A stretch of 31,203 nucleotides of DNA from Paludibacteraceae bacterium. GTDB lineage: Bacteria; Bacteroidota; Bacteroidia; Bacteroidales; Paludibacteraceae. The translations under genes and the position numbers were made by a program. The stretch spans positions 1 to 31,203 of the forward strand of contig JALNVE010000007.1 in the NCBI GenBank assembly GCA_023227695.1, read 5' to 3'. Below the pieces are notes generated by a model. The model saw only the letters and a list, made by a program, of their open reading frames with translations. It ran no database searches and was not told where the DNA came from. Of this stretch, positions 17,044-26,055 are shown piece after piece. Within the stretch, counting starts at the first letter, position 1, and each line of letters begins with the position of its first letter.

Positions 17044-18369
17044 CTAAAAATTATAGATTCTGTTTTTATGAACTATGTTTTTTAAATAAAGTCCGACAAA
17101 AGGAAAATAGATTTGCCATATCTGATTTGGTCGTGATGACAACAAAAAAACAAATAAGCATATTGTAAAGGTTAACCCCAATATCGCCGACTCTTTTGTA
17201 ATATCATATTTCAGAAATTTATAGAAATAACAGAGCAGCCACACGAAGAACAATAATGCTATTAATGTATAGGTTATACCATAATCGATGAGAGTAATAT
17301 ATTGATAACCCTCCGCACCAGCCAAATCATCATTTTTAAGATTATTGAACAAACCTGTCTCATTTACTAACTGCATAGTATAACCTTCTCCATGCCCCCA
17401 TACCGGCGCTTCTTTCCAATAGAATAATGTTATCAACCATTGTCGTTCACGCAGGTCAGAAGAACTACCTGCTGTGTATTCTCCTCCTGTTAATACCAAG
17501 TCGGTTATACCACCAACATAGCGTCCTATATACTCGTTGTTTTTTAGTTGACCGCCAAACAGAATCACCACTAACATAACAACAAGCACAGAACCTATTA
17601 ACTTTGATATCCTTTGAAAAAAAGAATAGAGGAAAAATCCGACGATTAGGACAAAAAAGGGTGCTCGAGACGCAGTAAAAACTATACAAAGAAGCAAAAA
17701 TCCTATCGCCACATATTTTAGAACTGCATTTTTGAAATAATGATATATCAGCAATACACACAAAACCAGTGCATTACCGTAAACATTAGGAGAAAATTGC
17801 GTTCCTGTTGCTCTAAAGCCTCGTTCTGTCTCGACAGCATCTGATGAATAATATGAGTCGCCTGTAGAGCTAAAAGCAGCTGAAATGAAATTAGACTTAG
17901 AAACCCAACACAAAATGCCCGTTACAATCAATATAACCGAGATGATATATATATGACGCTTCAGTTTATCTTCATCAAAAACAACTGGTGCTAACAAATA
18001 CCCACCAAAGAGAACAATAAATGTTTGCGACAACTCAAACAGTTCCAATTTCAAACTTTCGGAGTATGACATCAAGGAAGCAAGAAGAGGGTGAAAAAAA
18101 TGATACACAACCATTATGGCCAGGAGGGTTTTTAGCGGGAATTCTTTCCATTCTTCTTTGATTCTCCCATCCATCCATGCCCGAATGACACACATAATAG
18201 GTAGAACAACCGTAGGATGAGGTATTCCAGAAATCAAGTGAGTGGCTGGATATAAAACGAGACAACCATACACATAAATATAGAATGTTTTTTCTTGACT
18301 CCTTTCTTTTAGTATCTTATAAGCAATGAAGATAAAAAAGAAGAATTCTATTATCGTAAATAATTGCAT
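17044..18369 (-). CDS. wzy: O-antigen/capsule repeat polymerase (Wzy-like)
   Basis: 441-aa integral membrane protein with about ten to twelve hydrophobic segments spread along the sequence, for example IIEFFFFIFIAYKI, LFELSQTFIVLFGGYLLA and GSVLVVMLVVILFGG. One larger hydrophilic loop (residues about 285-345: SSSDLRERQWLITLFYWKEA and WGHGEGYTMQL) is the usual position of the periplasmic loop in O-antigen ligase/polymerase proteins. The central RGFRATGTQFSPNVYGNAL matches the conserved G-x-x-x-N-P/N-x-x-G region of this superfamily. It is the only such protein here, so polymerase fits better than ligase. Polymerases are poorly conserved, so the linkage formed cannot be inferred. Confidence 0.85.
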   Translation of the reverse strand: MQLFTIIEFFFFIFIAYKILKERSQEKTFYIYVYGCLVLYPATHLISGIPHPTVVLPIMCVIRAWMDGRIKEEWKEFPLKTLLAIMVVYHFFHPLLASLMSYSESLKLELFELSQTFIVLFGGYLLAPVVFDEDKLKRHIYIISVILIVTGILCWVSKSNFISAAFSSTGDSYYSSDAVETERGFRATGTQFSPNVYGNALVLCVLLIYHYFKNAVLKYVAIGFLLLCIVFTASRAPFFVLIVGFFLYSFFQRISKLIGSVLVVMLVVILFGGQLKNNEYIGRYVGGITDLVLTGGEYTAGSSSDLRERQWLITLFYWKEAPVWGHGEGYTMQLVNETGLFNNLKNDDLAGAEGYQYITLIDYGITYTLIALLFFVWLLCYFYKFLKYDITKESAILGLTFTICLFVFLLSSRPNQIWQIYFPFVGLYLKNIVHKNRIYNF

Positions 18370-18392
18370 AAACTACCGGATTGATTATACGA

Positions 18393-19625
18393 TTAATTTA
18401 AAAAAACATTTCGGTGACATTTTTTTAAAAGGACAGAAAACAAAATCATTGGATTTTTCAGATAATTCATTCTCCTCTCTATTTTTTTTATGCTATTAAT
18501 TTTGTGTTTTAAATCCTCTATTGATGCATTGCCATGATGAAGCATCTCCATGATGATCTTATAACTTTTTCTTTTCTTTGGCATTTCTTTCATCTGACCT
18601 TCTGCTACAATTTTGAATGGGAGCTCAGTCAATTCGCAATCTGTTAAACTAAGTATATCACTACCCTTTGGGGTAAAAGCTATTGCCGCGCTTACGCCAT
18701 CTTCGTCCTCCTTATATTTTTCACCCCAAAGATCTCCAATACGAATATCTGCAGAAGAATGATCGTATTTGAATTTACAATGCTCATAACATGCTTTTCC
18801 TAGGCAGCAGTTGCCCAAGAACAAAGCATAAAAAGCATCACCCTGTGACATTCGAGATTGCAGATAACAACTCCTCTCTCTTAGCAACGAACTATAAGAA
18901 TCATGCCAATTCACCTCCTGTCCATGCTCTTCTCCGTCTATTCCCATCGCCCAACTATCATGCCAACCTGTTTGCTTATTACGCCAAGAAGCATATGATA
19001 TCTTACCTATTTTATCCTCCACCATGGAACAATACATTCTCCACATTAACATAGAAGGCACACCATGACAAAAGAAATCCATTAAAATAAAATTTTCTTC
19101 TTTATGACGCAACTGCAAATAACGGCGTAAAGAATCTATTTGGCAAGGCGTGCCCGTAACAAGATATTTCTGTTTGCAGTCAATAGCCTTAAAGCCATCG
19201 ACGGTATAACTCTGGATATACTTGCTTCCGATAGAAGGTATAAGTTCCTCAACAGTTGTGGCAATATAATGCTCAGCAATGTTCTTTTCTGCATTATATC
19301 GAACACCGCATACTTTATAACCCTCATTAATCAAAGTCCTACCAACCTCAAAGCCTACACCACCAGAAGAGCATTTACGACGAACTGCATGCACTTTGCT
19401 CCATGCTGCATAACTATAGATTTCAGGGTTCTTCAAAGAAAGCCCCTCATCACAATAAGAGCAAACACAGCGGCATAGCCCACAATCTGTGCATTTTGCC
19501 TCATCTGAAATATGTGGCTCATAGAAGCCATCGGCATTCAAAGAAATGTCGATTATTTTCTGTGGGCATACCGTAGCGCATACGCCGCAGCCGTAGCAGT
19601 CGTGAATGTTTGATATATTTTTCAT
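18393..19625 (-). CDS. F420-dehydrogenase beta-subunit-like iron-sulfur protein of capsule loci
   Basis: 410 aa. The N-terminus carries two [4Fe-4S] ferredoxin motifs: C10-x2-C13-x2-C16-x3-C20-P and C45-x2-C48-x2-C51-x3-C55. The F420 hydrogenase/dehydrogenase beta N- and C-terminal domains follow, with RRKCSSGGVGFEVGRTLI, VTGTPCQIDSLRRYL, MDFFCHGVPS and IRIGDLWGEKY. Extra cysteines at about 275-290 (GNCCLGKACYEHCKFKYD) form a further possible cluster site. Bacteroidales do not make F420, so a flavin- or ferredoxin-linked redox step is more plausible. It overlaps the upstream GT2 gene by 4 bp. Such proteins are regularly found beside pyruvyltransferase-family genes in polysaccharide loci, but their reaction is not established. 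Confidence 0.88.
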   Translation of the reverse strand: MKNISNIHDCYGCGVCATVCPQKIIDISLNADGFYEPHISDEAKCTDCGLCRCVCSYCDEGLSLKNPEIYSYAAWSKVHAVRRKCSSGGVGFEVGRTLINEGYKVCGVRYNAEKNIAEHYIATTVEELIPSIGSKYIQSYTVDGFKAIDCKQKYLVTGTPCQIDSLRRYLQLRHKEENFILMDFFCHGVPSMLMWRMYCSMVEDKIGKISYASWRNKQTGWHDSWAMGIDGEEHGQEVNWHDSYSSLLRERSCYLQSRMSQGDAFYALFLGNCCLGKACYEHCKFKYDHSSADIRIGDLWGEKYKEDEDGVSAAIAFTPKGSDILSLTDCELTELPFKIVAEGQMKEMPKKRKSYKIIMEMLHHGNASIEDLKHKINSIKKIERRMNYLKNPMILFSVLLKKCHRNVFLN

Positions 19626-20599
19626 TTATTCAAATAATAATAAGGATACCAAAAACCAATACTTAGGAGCCATAACAATATTTTATTCTTCAAAGAATAA
19701 TTTTGTCTAAATATTTCTTTGTTGCTACTAGGATATAGACTCATCCATTCATGCAAGGATTTCTTGGTACACAATTTTAATAAGTACCCTCTTGTAGCAA
19801 GTTGAAGCAGCAACAGTTCCTCCGCATATTTCTCCTCCAGCCCTAAAGCCTTTATTGTCTTTTCTATTGCCTCATAATTCATTTTGCTTGCACAAAAATT
19901 CTTCCTTAACTTTGCTTCGTTTTCTTGAAAATGAGATATACTGTTCTCATTTTCAAGGTTGTAATGATAAAAAGGTTCTCCAGTATAGTAGCTTATTTTT
20001 TTCGCTTTAAGAAACAAGCGTATATTTAAGCTTTTATCTTCAGCCATATCTGCTCCATCAACAAACTTTTCTCCTGTTTTCTTGACGAATTCCCATCTGT
20101 ATGCCTTATTGCAAGGCTGAGTTGATATATTTATACGCAACATTGCCCTTTGGGTCTCTTCCAAAGAATTATATTCAGGCTGCTTAGTTACTATCTGATT
20201 TCCGTCCCCGTATTCACTAATAGTATCACTATAACATATATCAAGATTACCCCATTTAATGAAAGAATAGACATTCTCAAGAGCATCAGTGTCAAACCAA
20301 TCATCTGCATCTAAAAACATCAGGTATTCGCCTCTCACATGAAGCAGACCATTATTCCTTGTAGTAGCAGAACCTGCATTAGTTTCATTAGTATATATTT
20401 CCACCTGCTCCTTCCTCTGGGGATATTCATGTATAACGCTTTGAAGCATTTCGTAACTATTATCCGTGGAACAATCATTCACAAATATATATTGCGCCTC
20501 CTGCAAAGTCTGCTCCATTAAACTACGAGCACACCGTTCGATGTACTTAGCAACATTATAGACTGGTATGACCACAGATATTTTTGGGTTTTGAATCAT
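19622..20599 (-). CDS. GT2-family glycosyltransferase
   Basis: 325-aa GT-A enzyme. KISVVIPVYNVAKYIERCAR opens the Rossmann-like domain; YIFVNDCSTDNSYEML carries the first nucleotide-binding aspartate; NAGSATTRNNGL and EYLMFLDADDWFD give the D-x-D metal site at about residue 96. The later acidic region VDGADMAEDKSLNIRLF matches the catalytic-base segment of capsule GT2 enzymes. The C-terminus ends in a hydrophobic stretch (KILLWLLSIGFWYPYYYL), probably a membrane-surface helix. ATGA-type 4-bp overlaps with both neighbours show tight coupling. Donor unknown. Confidence 0.93.
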   Translation of the reverse strand: MIQNPKISVVIPVYNVAKYIERCARSLMEQTLQEAQYIFVNDCSTDNSYEMLQSVIHEYPQRKEQVEIYTNETNAGSATTRNNGLLHVRGEYLMFLDADDWFDTDALENVYSFIKWGNLDICYSDTISEYGDGNQIVTKQPEYNSLEETQRAMLRINISTQPCNKAYRWEFVKKTGEKFVDGADMAEDKSLNIRLFLKAKKISYYTGEPFYHYNLENENSISHFQENEAKLRKNFCASKMNYEAIEKTIKALGLEEKYAEELLLLQLATRGYLLKLCTKKSLHEWMSLYPSSNKEIFRQNYSLKNKILLWLLSIGFWYPYYYLNK

Positions 20600-21633
20600 A
20601 AGAATTTAGATAAAAAGGGGGTTGACTGTTTTACCACATCTTCCAGACGGGCATCAATACCATCGTAATCAAGATTCTCTATTGAAGACGGTAATTCGCT
20701 TATAGCCCTATCCTTCAACCCCAGAGGTTCGAGAAGAGAAAATAATCTTTCGTCACCATCTGTTCCTGATATGAAACTATAGAAATTCTTTTTGAAGAGA
20801 ATAGAAAATACCGTGGCATGAAAGGATGTACATACTACATAAGACGCATACTTGAAATAATAAATAAATTCAGGTACACTGACTATCTCCCCTCCACCGG
20901 AATAACCAATAATTTTGATTTTCAGATTTTTCTCTTCAGAGATTCTTTTCGCAGCCTGCAAAGCTTTGGCTCCTGGTCCAATTAAGTAAACAAGTACATA
21001 CTTCTCTTGGATGGGATCCAAATTGGAAACAAATTTATCGAAGACTGACCTACCTGCAAGTATTGTTGGATCCACAACACAAGAGATGGATTTTTCTGTT
21101 AAAGAATATATGACATCAACTAATGATTTCTCTCGGAGAGAAATACCATCAAGGTGTCTTAATCCTTCAGAGAAAGAAGAGGAGTCGTGCTGATTCAAAT
21201 TTTTATTAGAAAAGCTCGCTGCATAACTAATTCTTTTAGCCCCTTCTTTTACATTGTAGACTCCAAAATAGATGAAGTCATATCCCCCCAATAATTTGGG
21301 GTTCCAAATTTGATCGCTGCCGTGAACATATAAATCAAGTTCTGATGGTATGCATCCGTCTTGAAGTGGCAATAAATTGAGATGCTCTTCAATAAAATCA
21401 TTGAACAAGTTCCTTCTTAATTTCCTCTCTTTATAAGTTCTCAAACAAAATCTAAGTATAGAGTATTTTAGAGTATGTCTAATCGGCCTATAGACATCTA
21501 CCATAAATTTATTACGGTAATCTATCACATAGGCCTCATGACCTAAACTTTTAAAATACTCCTGCAAAGCATAGCACTGTAAAACAGCACCATAATTGCA
21601 AGCTATATGAAATGTCAATATGCCTATCTTCAT
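20596..21633 (-). CDS. Polysaccharide pyruvyltransferase family protein (first in the locus)
   Basis: 345 aa, the shortest of the three copies. IACNYGAVLQCYALQEYF, LYVHGSDQIWNPKLLGG, KRISYAASFSNKNL, SCVVDPTILAG and CTSFHATVFSILFKK are the family signatures in the expected order. The start MKIGILTFHIACNYG is at the expected position. It sits between the MenD-like gene (11 bp) and the GT2 gene (4-bp overlap). Three copies in one locus suggest either several acidic decorations or that some members carry other groups. Confidence 0.9.
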   Translation of the reverse strand: MKIGILTFHIACNYGAVLQCYALQEYFKSLGHEAYVIDYRNKFMVDVYRPIRHTLKYSILRFCLRTYKERKLRRNLFNDFIEEHLNLLPLQDGCIPSELDLYVHGSDQIWNPKLLGGYDFIYFGVYNVKEGAKRISYAASFSNKNLNQHDSSSFSEGLRHLDGISLREKSLVDVIYSLTEKSISCVVDPTILAGRSVFDKFVSNLDPIQEKYVLVYLIGPGAKALQAAKRISEEKNLKIKIIGYSGGGEIVSVPEFIYYFKYASYVVCTSFHATVFSILFKKNFYSFISGTDGDERLFSLLEPLGLKDRAISELPSSIENLDYDGIDARLEDVVKQSTPFLSKFL

Positions 21634-21644
21634 TACAATATCTA

Positions 21645-23366
21645 TTATTTTTTAATAATATTTTTGACAACATTCTTAACTGTCGCCAAAGAGAACTTCT
21701 CATCAGACACAATGTTTCTTAATAATTTTAAACTTTCATACTCAGATTTAGTATCTGTAAATACTTCAAATATTATTGATTGATTTATCATTGGAGAAGT
21801 GAAGTCAATAAGACAATCTGCAAATGTTTTTTTATCATCTGCAGATATATATTTATAACCTAAATCTTCAGAGATATGCTTTACAAGTTTATTTGATTTA
21901 TTACCATTATGACCTGAAGCTGCTATATATTTATCAGTATCCTCTCCAAATATAGAGGCACCATGTTTATAAGTTCTAAACTCAACCCCCTTACCATTAT
22001 TTACTACAAGTAATCTGATATTATTACCGATATTTCTATTTCCAATAATATTTATATCATAAAAAAAAGATAAGTCTCCAACAACACCGAAATACAACTT
22101 AGAAGAATCTACCAATGATGCACCTACTAAAGTCGAAAAATTACCGTCTATACCAAAACCACCCACATTACAATAAGAAAAAATAGAATCATCTATCGGT
22201 GAAAAATTCCAAGCTCTTAATGGTTGCAATATACCCAAATGTAATACAGAACTCTTAGGTAGAGATTTATATAAATTTTGAGCTATCCAAATATTTGAAA
22301 AAGGGAGATTCGGAATTAACGAACGAATTTTCTCATCTCTTTCTTTAAATGATTGATAATAAGTAATATTTATTATATTTAATGAATCTTTTATATAACA
22401 TAAAAAGAAATCATCTACTTTCATATTAAACAAATATGTTATTTTTTTGAATCTATCACGAAATACTCCATCTTCACTAATTCTCCAAACTTCTTTAGGT
22501 AATATTACACCGGTAGTATAATAATCTCCAGTAACTTCTCCAATATGTATCAATAAATCAACCTCTAATAAGGATAAATCACCATGCTCTTGACATGCTG
22601 AAAGTGCTGAAAGTATTTTATATTTTCCCTTATATCCACTTGTTTGATCACATAACACAACTGCATTATACTGCTCACAAAAACGTTCTATTAAATGAGT
22701 TGATTTATCAGAAAAATTTTTATGAGAAGATATAAAAAGTGCAATTTTTCCATTAATTAATTTAGGATATTCATCATTAACATCAACTCTTTTAATTCTT
22801 CTGACAAGAGGTAATGATTGAATAGAAAAATTATTACCACCACACGTTTCTAAATTTAAATGAACAGGACCTCCTCCATTTAATGTTAGCAAAGATATTG
22901 CCTGATTTATTTTTATAGTACAATCCCATTCATCTTCAGAATCTTTGATTTTTTGGATTAAAAAAGATTGTTTTACCGTATCAGAAGGAGGATTTGAACG
23001 ATCTGTAGCCTGAGCAAATAAATGACCGACTCGACTTGTCAACATAGAAGATGTCACTGCAAGAATTGGTAATTTCTTATAATAAGCTTCCGTCAAACCT
23101 GGTAAATAATTTCTTGAAGAAGTTGCTCCTGTACAACTCAGGACTACTGGTTCTCCAGACTCTGCAGACATTCCACATGCCATATAAGCAGCAGATCGTT
23201 CATCTACACATGAATATAAACTAAAAAATTCATCATGTTGTAAACTGGCAACTAAATTCACATTAGTAGCCCCTGGAGAAACAATTACTTTTTTTATATT
23301 ATTTGCTTTTAACAACGCAATTAATAACAGAACATTTCGTTCTACTGAATAATGATTAACATCCAT
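21645..23366 (-). CDS. MenD-like thiamine-diphosphate-dependent enzyme of the capsule locus
   Basis: 573 aa, full length for the ThDP superfamily. N-terminal domain: VSPGATNVNLV (residues 29-39), then VDERSAAYMACGMSAESGEP where Glu56 sits at the cofactor-activating position (MenD has the same DER context), then VVLSCTGATSSRNYLPGLTE. C-terminal domain: the metal/diphosphate motif starts GDLSFFYD at Gly430 and ends LLVVNNGKG about 28 residues on, the MenD-type spacing. Known relatives add a ThDP-bound acyl unit from a 2-oxo acid to an acceptor. No other menaquinone gene is present, and the gene is enclosed by an SDR and a pyruvyltransferase-family gene, so I infer synthesis of an unusual residue or decoration. 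AT-rich. Acetolactate synthase or phosphonopyruvate decarboxylase fit less well. Confidence 0.8.
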   Translation of the reverse strand: MDVNHYSVERNVLLLIALLKANNIKKVIVSPGATNVNLVASLQHDEFFSLYSCVDERSAAYMACGMSAESGEPVVLSCTGATSSRNYLPGLTEAYYKKLPILAVTSSMLTSRVGHLFAQATDRSNPPSDTVKQSFLIQKIKDSEDEWDCTIKINQAISLLTLNGGGPVHLNLETCGGNNFSIQSLPLVRRIKRVDVNDEYPKLINGKIALFISSHKNFSDKSTHLIERFCEQYNAVVLCDQTSGYKGKYKILSALSACQEHGDLSLLEVDLLIHIGEVTGDYYTTGVILPKEVWRISEDGVFRDRFKKITYLFNMKVDDFFLCYIKDSLNIINITYYQSFKERDEKIRSLIPNLPFSNIWIAQNLYKSLPKSSVLHLGILQPLRAWNFSPIDDSIFSYCNVGGFGIDGNFSTLVGASLVDSSKLYFGVVGDLSFFYDINIIGNRNIGNNIRLLVVNNGKGVEFRTYKHGASIFGEDTDKYIAASGHNGNKSNKLVKHISEDLGYKYISADDKKTFADCLIDFTSPMINQSIIFEVFTDTKSEYESLKLLRNIVSDEKFSLATVKNVVKNIIKK

Positions 23367-23368
23367 AT

Positions 23369-24241
23369 TTAAATATTATAAGAAAGATCGTCAAAAGTAA
23401 TAATACCTGCACCTCCTGTCATATAAACAATATCTCCTACAATGGAGCGTCCTATTCCAGAAGTAAGAATTACCGCCATATTAGCAATTTCATCAGTAGT
23501 GCACATTCTTCCTAACGGATTTTTAGGATTTTCAATACCACGATTAGGATCTTTTATTAACATTTTTGTAGCTGTCGGTCCTGGAGCAATTCCATTTACT
23601 ACAATCCTATGAGGAATCAGAGTCTTGGCCAAACCTATTGTTAATGCTCTTATACCCCATTTTGAAAGAATATAAGGACTATTAGCCGGTCTTAAACTGC
23701 TTGATGAAGCTATATTTAAAACATTACCTTCTATTTTATTATCAACCATATATTTAGCAATAATTTGAGACAAAAAATATGTTCCTTTCAGATTTGTTGC
23801 TAACACATCATCAAATTGTTGCTCTGAAGTTTTGCCAAATACACCAGACTGAACACCTGCATTATTACATAAAATATCAATCTTACGATTACCGATTTTT
23901 TTTAATATATTATTAAAATGAATATCAAAAGAGTTTACATCTCTAATATCCATTATTTCAAAAAACACACGTTTTTCTCTATCTATATTATTATTTACTA
24001 ACTGATTAAATGCCTCATTTAAATTTTGTTCGTTACGTCCTGTTATAATAACATCCGCACCTGCATCTAACATTGCATTCGAGATAGCCAAACCGATTCC
24101 ACTAGTACCACCTGTTATCAATGCACATCTACCCTTCAACAAATCAGAAGGTGCCATTTTAGTGACATTAGCCGTAACATGAATAGTACGTTTACTAAAT
24201 ATTATATTTAATCCTTTTTTTATTAAAGACTTTAAATTCAT
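23369..24241 (-). CDS. Short-chain dehydrogenase/reductase
   Basis: 290-aa classical SDR with an unusual ~35-residue N-terminal extension (MNLKSLIKKGLNIIFSKRTI onward) before the fold. The NAD(P) loop GGTSGIG is at residues 44-50, TGRN at 67-70, NNAG at 126-129, the catalytic Ser in ASSSSLRP (about 179-182), and Tyr190/Lys194 in SPYILSKWG. The C-terminal GDIVYMTGGAG is typical of FabG-like members. It lies 2 bp upstream of the MenD-like gene and overlaps the flippase by 4 bp. The pairing suggests it reduces a ketone made by, or feeding, the ThDP enzyme. Its substrate is unknown. Confidence 0.88.
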   Translation of the reverse strand: MNLKSLIKKGLNIIFSKRTIHVTANVTKMAPSDLLKGRCALITGGTSGIGLAISNAMLDAGADVIITGRNEQNLNEAFNQLVNNNIDREKRVFFEIMDIRDVNSFDIHFNNILKKIGNRKIDILCNNAGVQSGVFGKTSEQQFDDVLATNLKGTYFLSQIIAKYMVDNKIEGNVLNIASSSSLRPANSPYILSKWGIRALTIGLAKTLIPHRIVVNGIAPGPTATKMLIKDPNRGIENPKNPLGRMCTTDEIANMAVILTSGIGRSIVGDIVYMTGGAGIITFDDLSYNI

Positions 24242-25782
24242 TTTTTTATAAATTTATTTTTAAAATCAGTTATTTTTTCAAAGACAAATTTTCTTTCAGT
24301 CTTTTTCATTCCTATTAACAAAATAGAAATTAAAGTACATATAACACTAATAAAAATCAGTGCAAAAAACTTAAGCAAGACTAAATCTGAATTTATATAG
24401 ATAAAAGCAATTACCGGAATAACTGATGCACAAACTGTTACCAACACAACTTTAAACAAGACTTCATTAACAAACATGCGAATAGGTAGTCCTATCATAT
24501 CTCTTAATAAAAAAAGGCGGTATAATAGTTGCAATAAAAAAATCACAAAATTTATAATATAAACAGAAGCCGGAGGATAACCTAAGTAATAAGCTAAATA
24601 TGCTAAAGGGAATACTAGCATACCAGTACCGCCTACTATAATTTGATACTTTTTTATATTTCCTGTAGCTAACATAGAAGTTACAAGAGTATTTGATATC
24701 ACAGAAAGCAAAGATAAGAGTATTGTTAATCTCAAAAATTGAACAGAATAATCAGGCACAATACCTAACCATAATTGTAATAAAGGTTTTGCTTCTAACA
24801 TAATCGGTAAAGCAAAAAAGAAAAGTAAAAAATAAGAATACTTAGATCCCCTACATACTAATTTATACATATAATCCATATTATTAGATGCATAATTCTT
24901 CGTTATCTGAGGATTTAAAGCAATCATAAAATTATTTACAAATCCTAAAATAGCATTATCAACCTGTAAAACGACACCTCTTGCTGCATTAATAGAAACT
25001 GTAAAAAAGAGATTCATTAATACATTTACTCCTTGATTCATAAGTAGAGACGAACCTGCACCTAAAAAATTCCATCCTGCAAAAGAAAACATTTTCTTCA
25101 ACAATTCTTTATCCCAAATAAACCGATAATGACACTCCTCAAAGTGCTTGTTGCAATAATAGCCATAAATAATACGAATGGCTACAGCAATAACAGCCAA
25201 AAGAAACGCATAAAAAATCAATCTATCAAAAGGAGTTCTTGCGATAAGAAATGCAACGACTAATTTCCAAATAGCCTCTATGATACTTATATAAGCAAAT
25301 GCAGACATCTTTTCATGTGCTATAATAGCTGCATTGTATGGAACGCTTATTAAATAAATAGCAAAATTTAAAATTGAGAATTGCAAGACCCAATTGGCTG
25401 CTAAAAGTCGGTTTGCTGGAATTACCATTTTATTATTCAGAAACCAAACGCCAACAAACTCAGCCAACACAATAATTAATAAAGCTAAACCTATTTGAAT
25501 AGTCACAGATGAAGAAAAAGTTTTTTTCAAAGCCTCTAAATCACCTTTTCCTAAGTCAAAAGTAATAAATCTTGTAATGGCAGCAGAAAGAGAGCCTGAC
25601 AGAACTGAAAACATGGCAACTACTCCTCCTACTACATTGTATATACCAAAATCAACTACACCTAATGAATGTAAAATAACACGTGATGTATATAACGAAA
25701 CTACCATCAATAATAACATTCGTCCATACAACAACAAAGTGTTTTTTGCAATTCGTTTACTATTCTCTGAAGTATTTGACAC
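24238..25782 (-). CDS. wzx: Repeat-unit flippase (Wzx, MOP superfamily)
   Basis: 514-aa polytopic membrane protein with about twelve to fourteen hydrophobic helices, the size of Wzx/RfbX flippases. It starts with RIAKNTLLLYGRMLLLMVVS and SRVILHSLGVVDFGIYNVVG, conserved in this group, and has a long basic C-terminus (KKTERKFVFEKITDFKNKF). It moves undecaprenyl-linked repeat units to the periplasmic face for Wzy. It is the first gene after a 273-bp AT-rich gap, suggesting that the variable block begins here. Base composition is markedly AT-rich compared with the export genes upstream. Confidence 0.9.
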   Translation of the reverse strand: MSNTSENSKRIAKNTLLLYGRMLLLMVVSLYTSRVILHSLGVVDFGIYNVVGGVVAMFSVLSGSLSAAITRFITFDLGKGDLEALKKTFSSSVTIQIGLALLIIVLAEFVGVWFLNNKMVIPANRLLAANWVLQFSILNFAIYLISVPYNAAIIAHEKMSAFAYISIIEAIWKLVVAFLIARTPFDRLIFYAFLLAVIAVAIRIIYGYYCNKHFEECHYRFIWDKELLKKMFSFAGWNFLGAGSSLLMNQGVNVLMNLFFTVSINAARGVVLQVDNAILGFVNNFMIALNPQITKNYASNNMDYMYKLVCRGSKYSYFLLFFFALPIMLEAKPLLQLWLGIVPDYSVQFLRLTILLSLLSVISNTLVTSMLATGNIKKYQIIVGGTGMLVFPLAYLAYYLGYPPASVYIINFVIFLLQLLYRLFLLRDMIGLPIRMFVNEVLFKVVLVTVCASVIPVIAFIYINSDLVLLKFFALIFISVICTLISILLIGMKKTERKFVFEKITDFKNKFIKK

Positions 25783-26055
25783 TATAAAATTTATATTTAA
25801 ATATTAATAATGAACAATTTTATATTATACTCAAATAATATTAATTAAATATTGTATCTGCATAGCTTAACATTTTTCAATAAATGAAATTTTGCACATC
25901 ATATGGGTCTTTAAAACTTCACAAATTATTCCGCTTCACAGTAATTATACAGATATTTTTTAATTTCGGACTATGTACACCGCATCATTTTAATCTGTAT
26001 TCTATTTTCTTATAATAGAATAATCTGTAGCTTCTTTTTTAGTTTCCTTAGTTAT
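25783..26055. other. Gap between phosphatase and flippase
   Basis: 273 bp, very AT-rich, no gene seen. An imperfect hairpin lies just past the phosphatase stop (ATTCTAT at 25999-26005 with ATAGAAT at 26015-26021), bracketed by direct AATCTGT copies; no T tract follows on the minus strand. No clear TTTG/TAnnTTTG promoter was found, although this would be a natural place for one. Confidence 0.5.

Noticed and set aside
21645..23366. Phosphonopyruvate decarboxylase (AepY-type) identity for the ThDP enzyme
   Set aside because: AepY is much shorter and accompanies a PEP mutase and an aminotransferase, neither of which is present; the VDER and GDLS contexts favour MenD.
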